A stretch of 64,000 bases of DNA from Hemileia vastatrix (GCA_030280995.1 JASXTE010000017.1:5780501-5844500), one strand, 5' to 3'; positions 30,811 through 43,257 are shown, counted from the first letter of the stretch. Numbers and translations are program-made. The notes: generated from the letters alone by a model not told the origin.

Positions 30811-30819
30811 AAAATCCTT

Positions 30820-30990
30820 GAAACCAAAATTTTGGTGATACCCATCCCTTACTTCAATGAAATTCAGGGATGAGGATTTCCAAAATTTCATATAACACTT
30901 GAGAAATTCTTTACTTGAAAGAATTCTGGTGATACCCACCCCTTAGTTCAATCAAATGCAGGGGTGGGATTGGGAAATTTTAAAATGTGA
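30820..30990 (+). repeat. hairpin units shared by Harbinger copies (H2)
   Basis: Two units of the same repeat that forms a five-copy array at 60310-60740 in H1. Each has GGTGATACCCACCCCTTA then TCAAATGCAGGGGTGGG, so CCACCCCT and AGGGGTGG pair across about 16 bases. They lie just outside the 3' end of the Myb-like gene. Confidence 0.65.
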
Positions 30991-31182
30991 CTTAAAAATT
31001 TAAACTAAAAAAGAAATTTTAGCATTAAAAATTCTTGAAAATTTTATTTAAACAAGAATTTATAATGTTAAAATATGAATGTTCAACTAATGATGGATAG
31101 AGTAAAGAAGTACAGGAAATTAAGATAAAATTTTATGTACAATTAATTATGAACAGTTGAAGTGTGAGAGAAATAAATCAAA

Positions 31183-32724
31183 CTAGTCATCAAACAATTT
31201 CTTTAAACGTTTAATTTCCTCAACAGATTTATTAGCTTTAACACATTCTATCAAGAAATATTTATTTTTGGAATTTTCTTCATGATCAAGCTCATATTGC
31301 ATCTGTTCCATGCGGTTTTGATGCTCAAGTGTTTTCTCCTCTTTCTTTGATTTTTCAATACTTAGAGATAACTCAAATTTCTTCTCCTCCAAGTCTTGTG
31401 AACTATAATCCTTCTGTAAAGAGAGTTTGTACTTCCTCTCCTCCAGGACTTGTGTCCTATCATCCTTCCATAAAGAGAGTTCAAACTTCTTCACTTCCAA
31501 ATCATGTACCCTGTCATCCCTCCTTAAAGAGAGCTCGTAATTTTGCTTTTCAAATTTTAGAGTCTTTGTAGAAACTCCCACTTGTTCTAGAGCAATAATA
31601 AATATTAAAAAAAAAGTAGAAGAAAATCAGAGTGAAGTATTAAGAGGTTTGGTATCACTTACAAGCATCACGTTTCTCCAAAAATTCTTTTATAGAAGAA
31701 AAAGGGGTTTGAAATGAAGTATCACTTTTTCTTCTTCCTTGAGAGTGGAAATTTAGACCACTTGAAGCCCTTTTCTTTTTGTTCAAGGTCACATTTACCT
31801 CATAATTATTGTTGCTGGCTTCTGACTCAGTTGATTGTGTCTCCTGTCTTTGTTCTTCAGCCTTTTTAGAAATAAGAAAATATAAATAAAAAAAAGAATT
31901 GGTAAGATAAAAGAAAAAAAACATACTTGAGTTAGATCAGGTTGGTTTATATTGCCATAAGGATCTATTAAAAATATATCTTGATTTGTGGAAGTTAAAT
32001 GAGGGGAGGCTTGAGTAGAAGAAGAAGGTAAAAGATTTCTTTCAACATCATGTTTGGAGATAGAATCTTCACCATCCAACATGTTTGTAGGATTAACACC
32101 AGCTTTCTCTCTGGAAATGGAATCCATCTCTTTAAAGTAAGGACATAAAGAGTTAAGTTTATCATCTATGGATTTGATGCCCTTACTGATATTGAGGTCA
32201 GTAATACCTAAACTAGTAGAATATGAAAGAGTTTTTTCCTTCTTGCATTTGGTTTGATAATGCTTGAAGTGTTCAGACATCTGTTTAGGTACAAGATCTA
32301 TCCTTCCCTTGGTCTTATTCCAAAATTTATTGGCTATTAGAAGATAACCATGAAATTTTGACTCTGGGGGCCGTTCTACTTTAGTTGCATTTTCATTACC
32401 AAAACCAGAATCATAGTTAGATTTAGTTTTCAGCCAGTTGATAAGAATGAGATGATCATATTTTTTGAATCGAATGGTCTTTGATTTCTCAGCTGAGAAG
32501 GGGAAGGTAGGAGTAGTGAAATTTGAAGAAAAACTGGGGGAAGGCTGCCTGTGAGAAGATCTATGAAGACTGGGAATGTTAAGATAATTGAAGATGAAAA
32601 GGAGAAAAAACAAGTATATGAGATGGTGAGGTGTTTTGAATGGATAAAATAGACAGGATGAGATGAGAATGGGAGTGTGCAGCAAGTTAGAAGGTATATC
32701 CAGAGAGTAGTCAAAGATGTGCAT
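31183..32724 (-). pseudogene. Myb/SANT-like gene of H2, nearly intact
   Basis: Three exons on the minus strand match the intact H1 gene: exon 1 to 31927 (donor CAA/GTATGT), exon 2 31861-31663 (donor GTAAGT) and exon 3 31586-31183 (acceptor CTAG). The domain core reads LILINWLKTKSNYDSGFG, NKTKGRIDLVPKQMSEHF and KGIKSIDDKLNSLCPYFKEM. Exon 2 has NKKKRAS and GRRKSD basic patches. Exon 3 has the KKFELSLWKDDR-type repeats. Two faults appear. The MPRH-equivalent ATG is lost. The last base of exon 2 is T instead of G, which makes the exon 2/3 junction codon TAA. It is otherwise open. Confidence 0.8.
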
Positions 32725-33049
32725 ATGAATGAAAGTTGGCCAAGATGTGGTTATGAAAATTTGAGTAGAAAAATAATGGATAAGAGGTCAAATTTGACAC
32801 GTGAAATGTCTAATAACCCAAATATTAGCAAAGATAATTGGGTTATAATGATTTTTATCCACAATTAATTTAATTGTGGATTGGTCAACTTTGATACCCC
32901 CTAATGATAAAAATAAAATAATATAAGCCAAAAAGACATCAAAAGTGTAACAAAATAAATACAAAAATTCACCAAGAGTGATAATTAAATCAGTAAAGTT
33001 GATATTCTCTTCAGAATTGAAAAATGACTGTTACTTATATGAAAATTCT

Positions 33050-33850
33050 CATGATATAAGCATTTCTGAAGCTTTATTTGTTAAGTATGTAATATCAAAG
33101 AGAAAAAAAAGTAAAATAGTGCAAAAAAAGACTCAACTTGATAGATCAATATCTCAGAAACCACTTAACCAAATTCAAAACAATTCAAAGGAAATAAAAG
33201 GCTGTCTTCAGGAGAATCTTTAGTTAAATTGACATGAGATTTGAGTAAACATAACCCTGATTCTGAATTTTTTTAAATTGAATTAAAATTTGAGAAGTGA
33301 TTGTGGAAATTACAATAACAGGGACTCAATTAGCCTATCATTATCCAGAGAAGTGTCTCATATGAATTGAAGTATGCATTTATAGAAGAAAATGAGACCT
33401 ATTTAAGGAACTTTGACAAATATTGATTTGAGTGTTGTAGAGAAGATCAGTGAAATAGTGTCAAACACTAATCCAAATATAATTTTTTAGATACTTGAAT
33501 AAAAGCTGAAAACCTATATATTTATCAGATAAGAATTTAAGAAGCCTTATTCTATAATTATGTAATATCAAAGCAAAAAGAGGCTCAAATTTAAAGTTCA
33601 ATATCTCAGCAACTACTAAACCAAATTCAAATCCAATTTTTGGAAATTAAAGTTAGGTTTCAGGAGAATCCTTATTTAAAAGTATATGAGATTTGAATAA
33701 AACTAATCCTACTTCCAATATTTCTTAAAATTTTCTAAAAATATGAGAAGTGATAATGAAAATGAAAACAAGAAAAAAGTCCACCATTACCCAGTTAAGG
33801 GTCCTACATATATTTGAGTGCATATTATTTATAGAAAAATAGGGATATCA
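33050..33850. repeat. diverged direct duplication, about 350 bp x2
   Basis: The segment at about 33075-33410 recurs at about 33555-33850. Shared blocks in the same order are TATGTAATATCAAAG, CAATATCTCAG, ACCAAATTCAAA, TTCAGGAGAATC, GAGATTTGA, AAATATGAGAAGTGA and TTTATAGAA. I see no coding capacity in either copy. The rest of 32906-34140 is AT-rich with no gene. Confidence 0.6.
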
Positions 33851-34167
33851 GTTAGGCATGAAAAATTAAAAGGAGTTGTCAGTGTATCTAGTATTTAAGT
33901 ATGATTTAATAGTATTTATTAATGGTCCTACTAATTTTTAATAAAAGATTTAGTGATTAAACCTCAGGGGAAGACTAATAAAATAGTTATTCTCAAATAA
34001 AACTCACAATACTTGGATTTAAATGTGTGCTAGTGGTGGAAAATAGATGAATATAATATAGTTATAGCTTATATAAAGATAATATCAATTTATAATGGCT
34101 TTATAATATATTTCTAAATGCTAATAATTTTTTTATAATGTTTATTTGAATTTTAGTTAGTGAATGA

Positions 34168-34430
34168 TGTCTAATAACCATCAAAATCCTCCCTTACTTA
34201 TACCAAAATCCACTGGAGTGCACAGACCTTCAATCTAGATGATGTCACTGCTATCCCCGGCAATTACAGCACTGTGAGGGCCCATCACCTCCCCATGGCG
34301 TTCACTTCAAGCATATTCAACACCCAGACCTCCAGTAAGGACCCCCCATCACAACTAATGATAACACAGACCCATACCATAAATAGAAAATCCAGATAAA
34401 AGCAGATACCATAAAGAAACAGGTAAAATA
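34168..34430 (+). pseudogene. coding-like island, unknown family
   Basis: A GC-richer patch in otherwise AT-rich DNA. One plus frame from about 34214 reads WSAQTFNLDDVTAIPGNYST and continues through MAFTSSIFNTQTSSKDP. An ATG with a plausible N-terminus (MSNNHQNPPLL) lies about 50 bases upstream in a different frame, so one frameshift would be needed. It may be the start of a retroelement gag. The minus-strand ORFs covering it look like shadows. I do not recognise it. Confidence 0.35.
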
Positions 34431-34639
34431 ACTCATCCAAAGAAAATATAATGAAACACAAAGCATATAAAGAAACAAATAAAATTTCCAAGCCCCCAAT
34501 AAAATCCCCAAGTATCCATATTAACCAAGCAATGACCTCCCAACCCATAAATCTGTGAATATTCATCCAAGGAAGCAGATTAAGTTGTCCAGACTGAGTG
34601 TATGTGCCTGAAATAAATTTTTATGCTTCTGTAGGTGTT

Positions 34640-35055
34640 GTGAGTCAACTGGATACGTCCATATGACCTAAAATAAGCAGAAAAACAAAGGTTATAGGCT
34701 TTTAAGAGGCTAGAACCCACTTATATACCTAAATATACATAATATACTGCATATTTCACTGAATATGAGATTTATGTATACATATAAGCTTATGTATGTC
34801 AACAATTACTTAATATCACTTAAGATAAGTATATTATGACTCCATTAACACCTTAATAAGTATTATTAGGCTATGTATAAGCTATTTAAACTACTATAAT
34901 TGATATAATAGATTAATAATTATATATATATGGAATATAATCATATATATTATTGTTTAAACCTTATTTTTAAGATATAAGCTTAATGTGATTAAGGTTA
35001 TCTTATTTTAAGTATAAGAAATACCCAGTAATAGGGATATTTAGGCTGACAGGAG
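34640..35055 (-). repeat. LTR-like remnant
   Basis: Read on the minus strand from 35055 it begins TGTCAGCCTAAATATCCC and then AATTACTGGGTA-like sequence, echoing the TGTCAGCC...ATATC...ACTGAGTA start of the element A and B LTRs. The far end is not defined and no target duplication could be paired. It is probably an old solo or truncated LTR of a related family. Confidence 0.4.
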
Positions 35056-36575
35056 TTGACACTTACTTTGATGGAAAGATAGGAAAAAATAATTGAGAAA
35101 AGTAAAAGTTGAAGTTTGTGAGAGATTGAGTATGAAGAAAATGAAATGCATAAAGAAAGTGCTATGAATGTTTATCAATGACATGCAAATTTTCCAGAGC
35201 TAAAACCCTCTAATATGCTTCCAAAAATTGCAAAAATGCCACTAAATAATTCTACCAAAAACACCACCAAGAAATAGCCAAAAATTCTAGCAAAATATGC
35301 CGTTAAACTACCTGTAAAATATACCAATAAATACTTGTAAAAAATAGCCAAAAATGCTAGTAACAATTTCCTAAAAATACACTAATAAATGCTTGCACAA
35401 AATAACAAAAAAAGCTTGAAAAATAAACTTAAAAAGTCTGCAAAATACTCCAATAAAAGACTTCAAAATAGGGGTAAAACACCTTTAAGATATGCCAATA
35501 AATTCCTAAACTTCCTAGAAACACCTAAAAATGCCTAATAAGGCAAAAAACAAAAATAAAGGCCAAAAAATGCTAAAAAAGGATTTTGGTAACTGATAAA
35601 GAAGGGAATTTCAAATTTTTGTGTTATGGGGAGAGTGAATGAATGAAAAATTACACAATAGGGGAAAGTATGTGATTTGAATTTATGGAGGGAGGAAAAG
35701 CAAATGAAGGCAGATAATAGGAGGGAGGCCAGTGAATCAAATGTAACAGGGATTCTATGTCCAAAATGTGTTTGTAAAAAAAACCACAAAAAAAGTGATT
35801 ATTTGAGGTCATAACTGATACTCATTTTTGTAATAGGTGACTTTTTTTAAATTTAAGTGCTGATTTGCCTTGAAAATCTCACTTAATTTAAGTGTGGATT
35901 CACCAGAACTGAGACCCCTTAATGGCTGGTTTTGTTGAAACCAGCACCTATCTCAATTTTTTATATTATAAATTTGACTTCCACTAATCCCAACTTTAGT
36001 CAAGAATAGGTAGGTAGGGAAGAAAAAGTGTCTTCTTAGAGATCAGTTTCTTTCATCTCAAAAATTGAGATTAGGGAAACTTGAACTGTCTCACAATAGG
36101 TGATTTCAAAGTACTCCAATCTGCCATTTAATTAATGGAAAATATAAATCAAAATACTTAAATTACTTCTTGTCATTTTTTTAAAATTAATGGCCTATAT
36201 AATATGGTACATTTCACATATAACTTTACTTGGGCATGTTTTTGTATGGGATCTTCTATTATGACTAAAAAACGGGGTATTAGAACAAATAAAACACACG
36301 CTGAAAAAAAAAGCAACTTGTAGACAAGTTGTTTTTTAAAAACCTTAGAGTAACCCATGCTTTAATTTTTGAGGAACCCTATAGTAAGTCCTTGAGCTCT
36401 ATGCATGTAAAAGGCCTACAGGTGATTCTGAACAATCTGAGACATCAGAGTAAAAAAATATTGTTTAATAGAGATTTTTGAATGTAAATATATTTGAAAT
36501 ACACAAAATCACAAGTTAAATTAAATTATTTAGGCAACTCAAAGTTTTATTTTTTCTAAGATGATGTAAATGTAG
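35056..36575. other. AT-rich decayed repeat DNA
   Basis: Contains a stretch (about 35180-35570) of repeated AAAAATGCC and CCAATAAA words, mirrored loosely by the TTTTTGG words at 39300-39800. At 35860-35960 it resembles the start of the H4 region (TCAGTTCTGG...CCACACTTA...) on the opposite strand. I see no supported gene. Confidence 0.4.
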
Positions 36576-36579
36576 CTAA

Positions 36580-37030
36580 GCAGGGGAAAAATAGTGAACT
36601 AGATTGGTACTTCAGTTTCATTAGCCTGTTCCATTCTTGGTGCATTTTTGTGACAAAACATTGAATTTCACCTTTTGGGCCCACCTAATTTTGTTCTTTG
36701 GAAGAGAAATAGGGTGTTGTGGTATAGGGAGGCTTGTAGGGAAAGAGAAAAGGGGGTTCAAGAGGTGTAGGGGGAGGTTAAAAATCTTAAGAAGTGGTTG
36801 AGGAGGATGGGTGGTGAAAAAAAAGAATGATATACTAAGAAAAGAAAGTAATAGAGTTCATGTTCTCTTATGAAGATGAGAGGACATGGGAAAAGGAAAT
36901 GCCAATTTCAGAAAAGAATAAATTAAGATGGGTTCAAGTAGAGTCATTCCACAAAACAGACCCATAATCATACCCTGAAACCAAAAAATGAGCTAGAAGT
37001 CTAGTTCAGGGATTTTCCCCTATTCTAGAT
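36580..37030 (-). repeat. dispersed repeat R1, copy 3 (diverged)
   Basis: Read on the minus strand from about 37020 it has AGGGGAAAATCCCTGAACTAGA, then TCATTTTTTGGTTTCAGGG, TGGGTCTGTTTTG and GGAATGACTC...TTGAACCC. These parallel copies 1 and 2 in order, followed by a pyrimidine tract. The palindrome is kept as CTAGA-CT-TCTAG. Confidence 0.5.
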
Positions 37031-38472
37031 AGTAATTTTAATACCTAATCTGATGGTCAATACGAATTGTCATATGATAAAGTTAAACAAACAATATAAA
37101 GCATATCATATTACATCACAAGCTATTTGGCTCATTATCTTTTAGTGTTGGTAGAAATGATTGATAAAGTATGTATAAGTATTTTATAGAATCATTCATG
37201 CATATGAGTTTATCAGTAGAAAATTCTCAATTTATTTAAAGATTAATTACAGGTTCCATTCAAAGTTGAGGTAATTTTTGAGTACTATTATAGGCACGAA
37301 ATAGTGCTTCAATCACAATCAAACCTAAAATTTACCAATTAATTATAGCTTTATATAACAAAATTATACCAAAATGTTTAAATTAACAAAATTTGTTTTA
37401 GGTTCTGTAATTTAAATGGTATTTCAGGCAGAATCAATGCACATAAAGAGATATTCTTCTACTTATCAATGAGAAAATTAAATTATTGGGAATGATTGGT
37501 CTAATATTCAATAAAAATCATGTTTGAAAGACAGAGTTTCCATTTAAATTGAAAAAAGATTAAAATTTCAAAGAAAGAAATTCTCACCATATTTATAAAA
37601 CCATAAGAGCTTACATTACCAAAGAAGAAAATGAATTAAATTTTTTGGACTTTTTTAATGTACATTGAAAGTTTTTTTAGATGATTCAATATAAATTTTT
37701 AGTAAGTTTTTCTATATAAAATAGAAAATGTTAACCTTAAGAAATCATAACACATGCTAGCTGGTGCCTCCCCCCACTTGAGCTTTCATGATTAAGCAAA
37801 TGATAAGGACCTTTTAGCAAGTGCCTGCCCCAATCTGAACATTAGTAGTTCATTAAATTATAGTTATCTTCCAGCAGGTGTCAATTCATTCATTCTGGTA
37901 ATAAAAACCAAGCTAACCAATATATCAAAATCATAATACATTGAAAAATTGAAATACACTTTCACATCTCAAAATTAATTTTTAAGAAAAGTATTCAGGA
38001 TAAAAAAATTCACCCACAATAAAAATAGAATAAATAATTTTGAAATATGAGATTAAAGGCTCTAAATCATTCAGTATTAATAATTACAAAATTTTTGTAA
38101 AAAATATTTTGAGAGAAAAATCACTTTCTTTTTAGGACCATACTATAGAAATTTTAAAAACCCTATAAAATTTATTAAGTCCATGTGAATGGAAAAAGTG
38201 TATAAAAAGATTTTCAAGAAATCTTAGACATGAATTTAATTTAATTAAAATACTTATTAAATGTCTATGAAATTATAAATTCTTTTTAATTTTCAGCTTT
38301 ATTTTTCTCATTCTTGTGACATCCCACAATTATTATTCTATATAACATATCATCTTATCCTAGTAAAAATATAATGACATGAAGTTAAAAACTGTTAAAT
38401 TTACACAAGTATGATATTAAAAGTTTTTTATCAAAATGTTACAAAAGCATTCCTTTTAGATAGAAGTAAAAT
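37031..38472. other. AT-rich spacer
   Basis: I see no gene. At 37758-37885 a loose threefold repeat occurs (CTGGTGCCTCCCCC, AAGTGCCTGCCCC, CAGGTGTCAATTC), spaced about 55-65 bases, of unknown meaning. Confidence 0.4.
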
Positions 38473-38999
38473 AATAGGTTGCTTCAAACCTTACCAAACA
38501 TTCCACAAACACACCACAAAAAATGTACCAAACCCTCCATCAAAAAATGAAATACACCTGCCCTAGACAGGTATTTTGAATCAGCATATTTTCTCCAAAA
38601 CATGTCTTATTTTGGGAGAAAAAAGTCATCAAGACACTTCTCTTCTTTATTATGATTATTCAGAAATATGTAAAGAAGTTCCATAACCTATATTTTTTCA
38701 CCTAATGCTTTAGGTTATATTCATAAAATTGAAGTATTTGATTTACAAGCACTTAATAAATCCCATAATAATACACTTACCCTTAATCTTCATCACTTCC
38801 CACTTTTGTTGAAATGAATTTCCCCAGTTTAACAGTTTAATTTGTTTTGGTTCAGCTCACAGCCTTAAAATCACATAATATTTCTAATATTCTTTCTCAA
38901 TATAATAACTCATCTTCTCTTTGTAACCCACTTTCATCACTCATTATTGGTTCTGATACTTCTCACTCCTCATTCATCAAGGTAATTCACTTTCTTATT

Positions 39000-39850
39000 T
39001 TTTCTCATTTAATTGATGATTGGATTGCCTTTTTAATTGTTGTTTTATTAATCATGTTTTCCGTTTCATTTACTGATTGAACTGCTCTTTTTTTTCCATT
39101 TTTTCTTTTTTTCCCATTTTTTCCCACTTTCCTATTTTTTCACATTTTTTCACATTTTTTTCTTTTTCACCATCATTCCCCTTTTATTCATTTTCCCACA
39201 TATATGGTTTATTAACTTTTTGGTTTTTTTTTTGTTATTTTCAGGGGTTTTCACTTTTTTTGGCCTTTTTTTACTAAATCTCCTCAGAATCATTTGGAAA
39301 TAATTTGAAAACAGTTTTCAAGAACTTTCCATTAGTTTTTAGGTGTTTTTGGGCTATTTTTGGAATTTTTTTCTAGCTAAACCAATTCAGAAATATCTTC
39401 AAAGCATTTCAAAGTGACTTTAGTGTGTTTTTGGGCTACTTTGGAAATGATTGAAAAACTTTCTACAAGCATTTTAAAGTGATTTCTAGGCATTTTTTGG
39501 CACCTTTAATGAAACTTTTGGTGCTTTTTTTGAACATTTTTCCTTGAAATATTTTTAGAGAAATTCAGATGCAATTTTTGGAACTTTTTGACACATTTCT
39601 AACAACTTTTGGGAAATATTTGGGAACTTCTTTAGACACTTTCTAAAAATTTTTTGGAACTTTTTTCAACTTTTTTTAGAGAATTTTGAATGCTTTTTTT
39701 TGGAACTTTTTTGGAATTTTTTACACACTTTTTTGACACTTTTTTTGGAGCTTTTTGCAACTTTTTGGGAAATTTTTCAATATTTTTTGTGGTCTTTTTG
39801 GACTATTTATTTCAGGTAGTTTGAAGAAAGCTTTTTAGGGATTTTTAATC
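39000..39850. repeat. T-rich low-complexity tract in H5
   Basis: T-runs separated by CCC or GGAA words, first TTTTTCCCA-like and then TTTTTGGAACTTTT-like. It corresponds in position to the T-rich tracts around 56870-57390 and 58200-58740 of H1. The ORFs here are not supported. Confidence 0.6.
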
Positions 39851-40083
39851 AAATTTTTATTATTTTTTTCATTGGTTAGAATTATGTAGATAAAGATGAC
39901 TGAAAATCTAGAGTTTGTCAACCAGATTCATTAAGTAAGAAAAGAAGGTAATGTAAAAAACAGAAAATTAGGTAGGAAACAGAACTATGGGGTCTAATAT
40001 ATTATATTAGGTTTTGTTTTTATTTCATAAATTATCATTTAACAATTCATTTAAAATACTCTACATGTTAAATAATATTAAAT

Positions 40084-40500
40084 AGCTTTGTTCAGGAGCC
40101 AATAGATCCCAACCAGTATTACAACTGGATACAGTGGCAACAATATTTTTTCAACCAACCTTTAATGCTAATTTTAACAGGAACTATAAATCATAATAGA
40201 TTTTCTTCAAATAACTAAAGATTCTAGATTATTGAAATAAAAAATGATAAGATTGGTAGATACTAGTACTAGCCTTTGTTAAGGATACAATGGATCCCAA
40301 TCAATATTACAATTATATACAGAGGCAACATTGATTTTTCAACCAAAATAAACAAAGAATAAGAACTATTAATGTTTTAAGTATAAATATAAGTGGAATG
40401 TTAATATTAATTCCTGTAATTCTAATTGTAAGAGGTGTTATAAAGCAGAATAGAATTTCTTCAAGTGAGTAAATAATCTATATGATCAAAATGAATGATA
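40084..40500. repeat. diverged direct repeat, about 190 bp x2
   Basis: The blocks TTTGTT(C/A)AGGA, AATAGATCCCAACCAGTATTACAA, GATACAGTGGCAACA and TTTTTCAACCAA at about 40087-40165 recur at about 40276-40345. A shared AATAGA(A)TTTTCTTCAA block follows each. The wording loosely resembles the leader modules of elements C and D on the minus strand. Origin unknown. Confidence 0.5.
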
Positions 40501-40959
40501 ATAAGATTAATAAAACAGTTTAAAAAGATATTACAGTCTATAAATAACAATAACAGGCTCTATTGATCTATTACATAATCACTAAAGTGATTATTAATGC
40601 AGGCTTCAAAACATGGAAATTATGTGATATGAAAGGATGAATTCTTGGCTAATCAATAGAGAAATGGTGCAGGGCGGTGTGAGAATTCAATGATGAATTA
40701 GGAGGTATTTTTCATTTCTGATGCTACTTACTTAAGTTATAGGTCATCAGTCAGTGTGTTTTATAACAGTTATCATGGGGAAACTCGTTTTCCTCATGAG
40801 GCTCATGTATAAACTTGAATTTGATTTCATTTACTTCAGTCACAAATGACTTCAATTCACATTTTTACTTGAATTTTCATTATTATAAGTTTTTTGATTA
40901 TCTTAAATTAATTTTTTACATGTTAACTTATGGAATGAACTTGAAATTTGAAAATCAAG

Positions 40960-41110
40960 GCTACTACTTCAATAAATCACAAGGGAGGGTATTACCTTTT
41001 TTTTTGTCCAAATTTTTTTTTGACTTACAAAAAAATTTCTGATCCCTATCCACTACTATTTTAAATAATTTGGGAGGGTTTTACAAATTTCATTTTTGAC
41101 TTGGAAAGAA
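40960..41110 (+). repeat. hairpin units shared by Harbinger copies (H5)
   Basis: Two diverged units: ACTTCAATAAATCACAAGGGAGGGTATTACC, here referred to by position 40966-40996, and a second at about 41040-41085 (GATCCCTATCC...GGGAGGGTTTTAC). They match the 60310-60740 units in order and in position relative to the Myb-like gene. Confidence 0.5.
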
Positions 41111-41129
41111 TTTGTTGAATTTCACCTAA

Positions 41130-41300
41130 AAAAGAATCTGAGGATGAAGATAGTATTTGGGATAAAATGAAAGAAAGTGATAAATCAAAAACAAAAGAAA
41201 AATTTATAAAATTATTTGATAGAAAGACAAAAGTTATGATAAAGGTAGTAAGATCTAGATTATCTGATATCAGTAGTTTAGTTAGGGAAAAATGTTGAAC
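41130..41300 (+). pseudogene. short lysine-rich coding-like fragment
   Basis: One plus frame reads KKESEDEDSIWDKMKES and then continues Lys-rich to VVRSRLSDISSLVREK before a stop at about 41296. It is coding-like in composition but isolated inside H5. I do not recognise it. Confidence 0.3.
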
Positions 41301-41409
41301 AGCTTAAAAATCTAATGAAGGAGATACAAGAATTGTCAGAAGACTTTTAAGTTGATGTTAAAGAATAAATTCAGAAAGAAATGTATTAATATTTATTGAA
41401 ATTCAACCC

Positions 41410-42650
41410 AGTAAAGAAAGAAACTTTTTAATATCAGAACTTGATTTATTTTTATTAACAAGGGCAAGTAAATAAACATTATTTCTTAATTATTCAGCCT
41501 CAATTGGATTGATTTTTAATTCATCAACTCATAGCTAAATTTGGCCTTTTCTAATTGAAATTGTTTTTTTTAAGTTCTTCATTGTCCTCTCTTTGAATTC
41601 TAACCTTATCCCTCTTCAAATTTAAATTATCTCTCTCAGTTTCTAAATATTTTTCTTCTTTCATATTTGAGTTAAGCCACTTTTTTCCTTAAAAAGATGT
41701 TGATTCTCTGCAGTTTCTCTTGACACTTCAACTTCATGATTTCAATGTGAGATTTTTCTTTTTTCTGCAACAGGGCTAAATTTTAAGAATAAGAAAAAAA
41801 TTAAAAAAATTTTTATTAAATGCAAAAAAAACCCTTGCTCATGTTTATTAAAAATCTCACCATAAAGAGAAAAAAAGGCCTTTGATGTAGATTGAGTTGT
41901 CCAAAAACTAGCAGAAGCCCTTTTCTTGAGTCTTTTTCTAGGAGTTTTTGGTTCTTTGAATTCTGATTTTTAATTTCAGTTACTTCCTTATAAATCTGTA
42001 GATTTGATGAGCCTTTGGTCTGATTAATACATGGTAAGTAAATAAGCAATGCAAAAAAAAAAAAATAACAACAAAATTAGTTTAAGCCTACTACCATGGG
42101 CTCATAAGGCTCAATTTCAAAATGCTCAGTTGGTTCTTCAAATTCAGGAGAGTCAAGAAAAGGATGTAAAGGAAATTCTTGATTATTTGTGTGAGACTCA
42201 GAAATTTTTGGACCTTGATTCATATGCTAGAGGTTAAAATATGGTCTTTTTCCAAAGAGTTAATCCATTTTATCACAAAGATAACACATAGAGTTGTGTT
42301 TTTCAGAAAAAGATGTGATTCCATGTTTCTCATCATCTTCTTTGACTCCAAACCAAGTTGAAAAAGAAGCTTTATTTTACTTCTCATATTTTTATTCATA
42401 ATTTTGAATAGCTCCCTCATTTTCTTTGTTGTAAAATCCATCTTACCTCTAGTTCTCTTTCAACTCCACCAAAATTTTATTATAAACCCCTAAATTTTAG
42501 GCTGGTGGATGACCAACTTGAGTGGACGTTTCACAGACAAAAAATGTTTCAAAATTGAATTGAATTTTCAGCCAGATAATCACAATCTGTGGTTTAGATG
42601 GGTTAATTTGAGTAAAGTTTTGAGAAGTAAATTTTGGGAAAGTCATGATA
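41410..42650 (-). pseudogene. decayed, diverged Myb/SANT-like gene of H5
   Basis: Pieces on the minus strand align in order with the H1 protein. IIWLKIQFNFETFFVCETST and VGHPPA match INWLKTKFNYDSCFG and VGRPPA. GKMDFTTKKMRELFKIMNK matches GRIDLLPKQMSERFKHYRE. WFGVKEDDEKHGITSF to LFGKRPYFN matches GFGVTNNDITKGIKSI to IFGERDNVN. FLDSPEFEEPTEHFEIEPYE matches the end of exon 1, PKTPRKRLKKRASASF the exon-2 basic patch, and LLALVNKNKSSSDIKKFLSL the C-terminus. Many stops and shifts are present. The homology is clear although residue identity is low, so this is an old copy of a distinct subfamily. Confidence 0.75.
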
Positions 42651-43167
42651 AATTAACTCTAAAAAAAATTAGTGAAAATGAAAATTTTGTTGAAGAAAAA
42701 CAAAAAACTAACAACAATTTTAGATATATATGAAGCCTTAGATAAAAATAAGAAGTTGTGGGGATAGAAATTTGAGCTAGAAAATTTAATAAAGAAAGGA
42801 ATAAAAAGTAATAGACTTAATGTGATGTGAAGGGAAAAGAATGTATTTGGAAAAGAACTGGGAGAGAAGACATTTAAAGTGGAGTATATGTGTTATGTGG
42901 GTTAGGGTAGAAGATAGGTGATGCACAGTTGATTGATAAGATGTGGGTATTGGTTGTTTGAATGGTGGTTGAAAAAATGGCACAAAATTAGGGTGTATTT
43001 GACCCCATATTTTAGACCTCAAGTACCAAATCAGATATATTTTATGGTGGTTTTGAGTAGAATTTTAAAATGAAACATATTAGGAATCTTTGGTAAGGTT
43101 TTAGACCCTCTAATATATATATATATAAAGAATATTTTTTCACTAGCTTTGAGAGTACTTGAATTTC

Positions 43168-43257
43168 GGCCCTTTACTTGGCCTGTATAGTCTTTTCATG
43201 GCCCTTTTGTCACCCCTACAGGGCCACCACGCAGCCTGAATGGGGGTCAGTAAAGGG
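43168..43257. repeat. GC-rich foldback
   Basis: CCCTTTACT near 43170 pairs with AGTAAAGGG at about 43247-43255, inside a GC-rich patch with GGCC and GGGGGTCA words. It stands out from the AT-rich flanks. It is possibly a relic terminal repeat. Confidence 0.4.

Larger units (their letters stand above)
22293..32902. mobile_element. PIF/Harbinger element H2, interrupted by LTR element E
   Basis: The ends are AGGGGGTATCAAAG at 22293 and CTTTGATACCCCCT at 32902, flanked on both sides by AAT (22290-22292 and 32903-32905). Removing the nested element E and one CCAG copy leaves about 4.6 kb: a decayed transposase (plus strand), a four-copy tandem array, hairpin units and a Myb/SANT-like gene (minus strand). 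It lacks the dioxygenase region of H1. Both genes are damaged, so it is non-autonomous now. Confidence 0.85.
38476..43111. mobile_element. old, diverged PIF/Harbinger element H5
   Basis: The left end AGGTTGCTTCAAACCTTACC (38476) and the reverse complement of the right end, AGAGGGTCTAAAACCTTACC (43111), form diverged inverted repeats. They are flanked by AAT on both sides (38473-38475 and 43112-43114), as in H1 and H2. The length of 4636 bp is close to H2 without its insert. It contains a decayed Myb/SANT-like gene on the minus strand and two hairpin units. A transposase is not recognisable. Confidence 0.7.

Noticed and set aside
35175..35789. minus-strand hydrophobic ORFs suggesting membrane proteins
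   Set aside because: They come from AAAATGCC/CCAATAAA simple-repeat DNA. The Phe/Leu content is expected from the base composition.
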